Below, one piece after another: positions 57,690 to 64,000 of a stretch of DNA of 64,000 nucleotides; within the stretch, counting starts at the first letter, position 1, and each line of letters starts with the position of its first letter. The notes beneath the pieces are model-generated. The model was not told the origin of the DNA, searched no databases, and saw only the letters and a list, made by a program, of their open reading frames with translations. A program made the translations under genes and the position numbers. This stretch comes from Theristus sp. LFF4_11. Taxonomy: Eukaryota > Nematoda > Chromadorea > Monhysterida > Xyalidae. The DNA is taken from the NCBI GenBank assembly GCA_030248135.1, contig JASANC010003254.1:1-64000 (forward strand), given 5' to 3'.

Positions 57690-58466
57690 GCGCCGCGCTG
57701 CGCACAGTATTTTCTGAAAAATATACAGTCAAACTCAATAACATCACCAACTAGGTGATTGATTGGTGGCCACGTGATGCGTGGAATTTACGCAAACCAA
57801 ACTCCGCCTCCGCAGCAATCCATGCACAGATAATGCATGCATCAACCAATCAGCTAAGTAGTTAGTTGGATATGCTATAGAGTTAGTCTGTAGTTTTTCT
57901 GCTTTTTTTGTACAGTATTCCGCTGCTTTGTATTTGTCTTTTGTTCGCTCTGGTCTTTTTTCCTGGTCGTGTGTCGTGTGGTCACACTTGTTTTTGTGTG
58001 ATCATCGCGATATTGTGTTGTCGAGTGGAGATTATTGCGTAGGAGGTGATATGATTCGAGTGATGTGATGTGTGTCAGGTTTGTAAAATGTGTCCGTTTT
58101 TTGGATGGTTTGCCTCGGATATAAATACTGTGATATGGCGAGTCGTCATTTTGGTTCATTTTTGTCACATGTAAAGTTGTTCGTTTAAAAACCAGCCACT
58201 TTTGCAGCAGAATACAGAGCTCGCTGAATGAAGCAAAAGATTGACGTCGCTGATCTAAATCTGCTGATAAATTTTACTAATTTTCTGACGAGAATCATTT
58301 CAGATTACATTCGTCGTTTTTTGCTCGCAATGTGTTTTCCAATATCATGTGTATCGTGCCCAGCATAATCCGAAAATCCCGTTTTTCATTTTCAAGAAAT
58401 TCGATTTTTTCAAAAAAATATAAACAACATCTTGATCGTCATCATTTTTTATCAAATTTCGAATCA
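57690..58466. other. Convergent intergenic region
   Basis: It separates the stop codons of the plus-strand peroxidase and the minus-strand symporter. Apart from the MITE at 57727-57887 it is T-rich on the plus strand with no gene seen; both 3' UTRs should lie here. Confidence 0.65.
57727..57887. mobile_element. MITE family A, copy 7
   Basis: GGTGATTGATTGGTGGCCACGT paired with CATCAACCAATCAGCTAAG, and an inner GCATGCATC. It lies between the convergent 3' ends of the peroxidase and symporter genes. Confidence 0.7.
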
Positions 58467-61400
58467 TCAACAACTTTGCGACTCCGCCTCGGTGTCGTGG
58501 TCGTGTCTACCCGCTCCGTCCATGCAGTACTTCAGGCGGGTACGATCGATCGAGCTGAGTTCCTCCGCCGCGTACGGACCTTGGTGGGCGTACTTGAACG
58601 ACTCGCTTGGCACGCACACCTTCGCCGGATTATAAGAGACGCCCCTCGATTCGGCGGAACTACCGCAGCAGGCGCACAGCGGGGCGCACCGTTCGGAAGC
58701 GGCAATGTAGCAGCCGGTGAAGTAGACCAAGTTCCAGTCCAACGAGGCGTAGATGTCCTGGCCCTTCGTTAGCACACTGATCAGCATCGTTACCAGGACG
58801 GTGGCAAGGAATGAGAGCAGTGGAGCGAGCAGCTGAGAGGGGTAGCGAAATTTTGATTTGTCGGTTTCGAGCGTGTTTCGACCATCGCCGTCGACGGCGG
58901 CTTTCGACAGTTTCAGCGCTGCAACCGTGCCCAGGTCGTTCGATGTGAAGGTTTCGTTTTCATCATAAGCTTCACCAGCCGCAGCAACGGTCAAATTGTG
59001 GAGCGTTGGAGTTACACTGGTGTTTATTAGTGATTGCTTTGTTGAGTTGACCGCTATTTGCTGGTCGATAGACTTGTATTTGTGCAATATTGATGATGGC
59101 GACGAAAATGGTGTTGATTCTGCTGTGGAAGATTGCGAGGTTGTTGTAGTTGTTGTCGTTGTAGTTGTTGTAGTTGTTGTCGTTGTAGTTGTTGTAGTTG
59201 TTGTTGTTGTTGTCAATTGTTCTGTCAAGATCATGGAGGGCGTTTTTTCAGTGCTCGTCCATGATTGCGGTTGACCTGCGATGAAACATCAAAAACAATT
59301 TTTGATACTTGCACTCTTTGTTTTTGAATCTTAATGCAGTGATTCGCTGTCTGAAATTGTAATGCCAAAAACTCAAACTCATGGTAGACAGCCACTCCAC
59401 CACTCTGGAATCAAATTCACGTAAAATCAAGGGTTGTGGGTGGGGTTTTGTGTTTACTTTCACTGCCCACTCGCCAAAGAGACGCACAGAAAGCCGAACT
59501 TCAATTTTATTGCATTACCATTCAATTTTCAACTTTTAAATTCTACTCCATCGCCGACTCACCGGTCACCGCAGCAGCACCGCAGTCCACTGCTCCGAAT
59601 CGCGTTTCGAACTGCGGCAGTTCGGTCGTGAGCACACCAAACGACAGCCATCCGGCAATTCCAAGCCCGCACAGCAGTCCAATCCAAGCGCCCTTCCAGT
59701 TCGAGCACGGCGTGAACATGCCGCAGACGTACAGCGCGCTCACGGGACTCACGACGGTGCACATCGTCAGAAGCAGCTGATCGTATCGATGCAATAGAGT
59801 CGGCGCGTAGTAGAGTAGGACGGCGGCGGAGACACCGGTCACAAAAGTGCAGCCCAGGAACAGCACACGGACGATCGTTAGTCGCGACGACGAGTCGGCG
59901 AACGACTGGCTGAACTGCGGACGCAGGAAGTCGTCCCAGAGCACCGTGGTCTGCGGAGTGTTTTTTTATTGAACGGAGTTGACTGGATGGAACTGAGCTG
60001 AGTTTTTGTTAGCCGGAAATCAACCGAATTGCGGGACTTTGCATCTCGGCCTGGCCAACATTAGACTCTCTCGAACCACTTAAGTTACAACACTTGAGTT
60101 TTCAAAAAAAAACTCAGTAATTTAAAGAAACGAAATTTAAAATGGAACGACCAAACCGTTGTGTATTCGTTTTTTGTTTTAAAATTCGAACTTGAGTTCC
60201 AGTCAAAGAATTGAGCCAAGAGCAACTGATTTACATGTTCCTATAATTGAATTGGCTGTATTTGCATTGATACAGCCAGATCCCGAAGTTCATTTCTCGG
60301 CTTACCTGAGCAATAAAGTTGTGCGGTATAATGGCGCACAGAAGCCAAGCAAACACGGTCAAAACGAGTGCGGCGAGCCAACGATTTCCGCTCCAAACGG
60401 TCGACAGAATCAAATGAAACAGTTCACCGATTAAATTACTGCTCTCTGGATTTATCATAAGCTCTGAAGAAGTTCGATTGTCGTCGCAAAACGACGTGGA
60501 AGAATTGTTGAGAAACAAAAGCGCCATTAGAATCGCCAATCCGCCGCTGACGATGAGAAAAACGACCGTCAAAAGAAGTGAAATGGCTTGCATTCGTTGC
60601 GCTTTTTTCGTGCTGAGCGGGAAATACTGCTGATAGAAGACCTGAAGTGGAGAATTTGAAATGTGGAAAACGATTTGTTTAAATCGGACAATGAAGCAGC
60701 ATCGAAACGAGTCCTTACACTTTGACGTACCCGAGGCGCCCAATCAGCGTTGCCAAATTGAACATTGAACCGACAGTAAAAAAGTGAAAAAGCAAAGAAA
60801 ACAACCAAAATTTCCACAATCTAAACACTGCAAACCTGATTAACGGTGATTAAATTTAGCGTCGCCATGACCGCGCACAAGACGACCGTCAGCGCGTTCG
60901 GCGACTGTTGTAAAACGTCGAAATCACTGAACGACATTCGTTCGTAGACAAATTGCCACACGGTTTCCGCGTCCATTACGGTTCTGTTCGGTACCGTTGC
61001 GTTTTCTTGTGACGCCGACGTAAGAGTGACGTCACGATTTGACCAATAATCAACAGTGTTTCGAACTTCGAAGTACCCGAATCCGAGTGAAAGTCCGAGA
61101 GAGACGGCGAATAACAGCAGTGCTATTGAGCTCAATTCGATGATCACTTGGTGACCGGCGAAAAATGTAGATAGGCCGAAAATCACGCCAAGGATCAACG
61201 CCAGCATCCAGCCGTCGAGCGGCGGTTGCGGTAATGGGGCAACGAGCAGTTGAGCGGCAACACTCATCAGCAGCACGTTGAACGCACCTGCAAGAAAACA
61301 GGGTTAGGGGTGATTTTTTATCGTTTTGATTGCGTTCTTTACTGCGCCATGTCATTACTTTCAGTTCGGGTGTGTTTTCTGTGTTTCTTTCTTTGGGTCG

Positions 61401-62289
61401 GACATATTTTTTGGGCGTGTTGTCACTTTGAGAATGGTTTTCTACAGACGTATTTCTCTTCAGAACCGAATTGGAACGCTCACGCTTCGACTTTTCGAAC
61501 TTTGTTTGTAATCCTGCACTACTGTTACGCACAGAAAACTGCAAAATGCAAACCACGCCGCAATGCAACACACACCATTCACGAGGGTGCACAGCAGCGC
61601 GACGAGTCGCTTCAGCCAGACGCTCTGGTATCGATCGTCCAAATACTGATAGATCGTGTACGCGTGATTGTAGCCCAAAATCGGCCAAACGACCACAATC
61701 GAAAACGCGGCAACGACGAGAACGACGGGAATCGCAAGCAACCAGGTGAAGCCGAACTGTGTCGATTGAACTGTGAGCAGTGGAAGCAGCAGAACGCTGG
61801 GCGAGACTAGCAGGATGGTGCGGGCAAGTGTGGACAGAATTGACGACCAGACGGTGGTGTTGGCGGCGACGAAATACTGTTGCAGTGAGGAGACCTGAAA
61901 TGCGCAGGAAAATGCGAGCTTTTGGTTGGAATACACCTATCCTCCAAGCTACACCTGAACGTACTTTAGCGCAACTTTAACACCACCGATTTTAGCAGCC
62001 CAGCAGTACTAACTAAACTACTAGTGACTCAATCCGAATCCATCCCGCTCTAACAGACAGTGTGATGCAGTGTATTCTGAAACGCTGAAACGTTCGATTT
62101 CAAACTTTTTGAGCGGAGTTATTATTGTTATGTTGTTTAGTATTGCGTGTGAGCAATGCGGACCAAAAGCACCCAATGAGCAGACACCGTCACCTGTTTT
62201 GACCAGAATACCCGTGCGATCGCCCAAAGAGGCACGACCAGAAGCAGGCCACAGGCGCACCATTGGAGGATTGCGGATACGCTGACCAT
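58467..62289 (-). CDS. Sodium/solute symporter, SLC5 family (SMCT/SMVT-like)
   Basis: Six exons in transcription order: 62289-62194 (ATG), 61894-61576, 61287-60836, 60641-60306, 59950-59563, 59275-58467 (TGA). Phases 0,1,0,0,1 all agree; 799 aa. It is a polytopic membrane protein that should couple solute uptake to the sodium gradient. Family-like segments are YFVAANT near the first core helix, LGYNHAYTIYQYLDDRY (the tyrosine-rich loop after helix 3), TVNQVFYQQYFPLSTKKAQ (the NQ..(V)QRY loop) and TTVLWDDFLRPQF with MFTPCSNWKGAWIG near the C-terminal core. The last exon adds a Thr-rich extracellular loop, a final helix (LLSFLATVLVTMLISVL) and a cytosolic tail. Glycine-rich helix-1 motifs typical of transporting SLC5 members are weak, so it is divergent and its substrate cannot be named. 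Confidence 0.85.
59130..59215 (-). repeat. Coding (ACA)n microsatellite, poly-threonine
   Basis: ACA/ACG/ACT triplets encode a run of about 26 Thr in the last large extracellular loop of the symporter, followed by a Ser/Thr-rich stretch. It is likely O-glycosylated and probably length-polymorphic. Confidence 0.85.
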
Positions 62290-64000
62290 CGTTGTTTTTT
62301 ATGATTTTTTGTCAAGTGGTCATCTTGAGTTGATGGTTTTTTACAGATCTGATAAAAAATGTGGAGAGTAGGACAGTATAATCAAAATTACAATCCCACC
62401 CACGAACATGTTTGAAAATGCGACTTTACTTATAAAAATTCTGACGGCATGGAGAACAAATAGGCAAATGCGAATAGAAAAAAAAGTGGAAATGAAATTT
62501 CAATAAACAAATATGGGAATTGTGCAGCGCAGTGTTACAATGTTACTCATTCCATTTTATGCACGCCATGAGAAATAAACATTTACGGAAAAAAACTCGC
62601 CATAATAGCTGAGAAACCAAACCAGTTTGTTATTCATATTCATAAAAAACAGCGTTCCAAAATTGTTTCCTGACGTAAACGTTTTCTGGAAGTTTTGGAA
62701 ACTGGTCTCTGTTGTTACGCAATAAGTGAACTGCTCATATATGAACAATAACTCACGCAAGTTGCACTTTACAACATGTGTTATCGGTTGGAGAAAAATA
62801 TTGCCAATCACCAAAAAAATCACGCGGGCACTGGAAAACGAAAGTTTTGAAAAAAAACGATAGCGACTTTTATTTTAGAAGTGAGTCATCCTTGTGAGAA
62901 CTAGTCTGTACCTGTTGCTTCATTGACACAACGCAAACACAAAATATCCACCCATTAAAAAAATATTTTATTTGCAGATCGTCTAAATAATGTGGTTTGT
63001 TTTTACACGTTTCCAAACACGTTATTTTTCCCTCTGCTCTTTTTTTACGTTAGCTGATAAGCACAGATCTACCAATCCAAAAGCAATTTTCTACCAGCTA
63101 AATAAAAAATGGTCATCTTGCGTAACAAAACTTTAAAAATAACATTTTTTAACGATCTGTCAGTGTCAGCGACAACAAAAATTGACTGATGTCAAATGCA
63201 AACAAAATATTTTTTGCAATTGACTTTGCGTAAAGTGGCAGTTTACGCAACTTTTTGCGTCAGTTTGTCTGATTATTTGTTGGTTCTTTATCCAGCTGTC
63301 TTTTGTGAAAAGCAATCGTTCAGGCAAAAAGTTTATTTTGCCGTAAAATCAATATATTGGATATTTGTAATTAAAACTGTGCAAAGGCGAAAGCAGAAGA
63401 ATGAGAAATGCGATTTCTTTCGGTAGTTTCGGCTTTTGACGATGTGACGCAAATAAATCAACAACAAATTTGCAAACAAAGTTTTAAAACATACGTACAA
63501 ATGATAAAAAACTTTTTTAAACTCAAGATGTGACGTTTTGTCACAGGTCAGTAAATCTATAAAATATGAGAAGAAGAAAATCTGCAAAAGATCTTTATGA
63601 AAGAGATATTTGTACGAAAACACCCTTTTCTGCAAAACTGAAAAAAAACGACATAATTTCGAAGAAAGAGTGAATACAGCGCCAGAAATGCGGAAAAAGT
63701 GGCAAACCTGAAAAACTCTGTTGGCCATGTTGCCGATTTCCAATCTCGGTTTCCCATAACTTCAAAAAACTTCATCCATTGTGAAAAATACACAAAAATG
63801 TACATACCAACACTTTTTCACAAAATACAGGGTGGGCCAAAAAAAGGTTCCATTTTCAAACTGCTGTCACTGGCTTGTGTTTTAATATTATGAGCTGAAA
63901 TTTTCAGCACTGATAAAACATATGATGCCATTTTACTGACAAAAATTTTTTTCCGATACATAATTCCTGGTGCTCACTGTGGCAGATTTTCCAAAAAGCT
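62290..64000. other. AT-rich region upstream of the symporter
   Basis: No gene is supported. A minus-strand frame at 62823-62557 (88 codons, acceptor-like TTTTCCAG just upstream) and another ending at the CAG|GTTTGC site near 63707 look slightly exon-like but have no recognisable domain. Confidence 0.5.
63826..64000 (+). mobile_element. Left end of a DNA transposon, cut by the window
   Basis: TACAGGGTGGGCCAAAAAAA is a terminus typical of Tc1/mariner-type elements (TA target, CAGGGTGGGCC). The rest runs out of the window, so neither class nor coding content can be judged. Confidence 0.5.

Noticed and set aside
58996..59274. Plus-strand poly-valine membrane-like frame
   Set aside because: Antisense of the poly-threonine coding repeat.
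62557..62823. Small hydrophobic minus-strand gene
   Set aside because: No ATG start, no family resemblance and AT-rich codons; kept only as a remark on the region.
1..64000. CRISPR array, bacterial operon or prophage
   Set aside because: The tandem repeats have no unique spacers, and genes are intron-bearing with eukaryotic domains.

Overview
This is a eukaryotic genome window, most likely from a nematode. Coding exons are short and fairly GC-rich. They sit in AT-rich introns with pyrimidine-rich TTTCAG-type acceptors, and the genes include an ShKT-domain haem peroxidase and a yolk-receptor-like LDL receptor, both familiar in nematodes. I cannot place the species. All gene models below were built by hand from splice sites, reading phase and domain logic; none was checked against transcripts or databases.

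Layout. 1-3.5 kb: mobile-element cluster with a perfect 425-bp inverted repeat. 3.9-7.0 kb (-): five-exon seven-helix membrane protein resembling the PRRT3/4 family. 7.0-11.9 kb: intergenic, with several repeat families. 11.9-13.7 kb (+): three-exon F-box protein. 13.7-15.9 kb: AT-rich, no gene seen. 15.9-31.2 kb (-): about 20-exon LDL-receptor-family gene with eight LDLR-A modules, EGFs, a YWTD propeller, a third EGF, a transmembrane helix and an FDNPVY endocytosis tail. It has a phase-compatible alternative 3' end, and one propeller exon appears to be missing. 31.2-34.5 kb: divergent intergenic region with two short inverted-repeat elements. 34.5-57.7 kb (+): a 13-exon secreted ShKT/haem-peroxidase gene (about 1400 codons, all phases consistent) interrupted by a 14.5-kb intron full of transposons and tandem arrays. 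58.5-62.3 kb (-): six-exon sodium/solute symporter (SLC5-like, 799 aa). 62.3-64 kb: AT-rich, only doubtful exon candidates and the start of another transposon.

The genes do not form a pathway. The receptor (lipoprotein uptake), the symporter (solute uptake) and the peroxidase (extracellular or cuticle cross-linking) all work at the cell surface or outside it. The other conspicuous content is mobile DNA: a composite element present three times (two copies in tandem) whose internal minisatellites have expanded independently, at least five short inverted-repeat families, an LTR element, and tRNA-derived SINE-like fragments.
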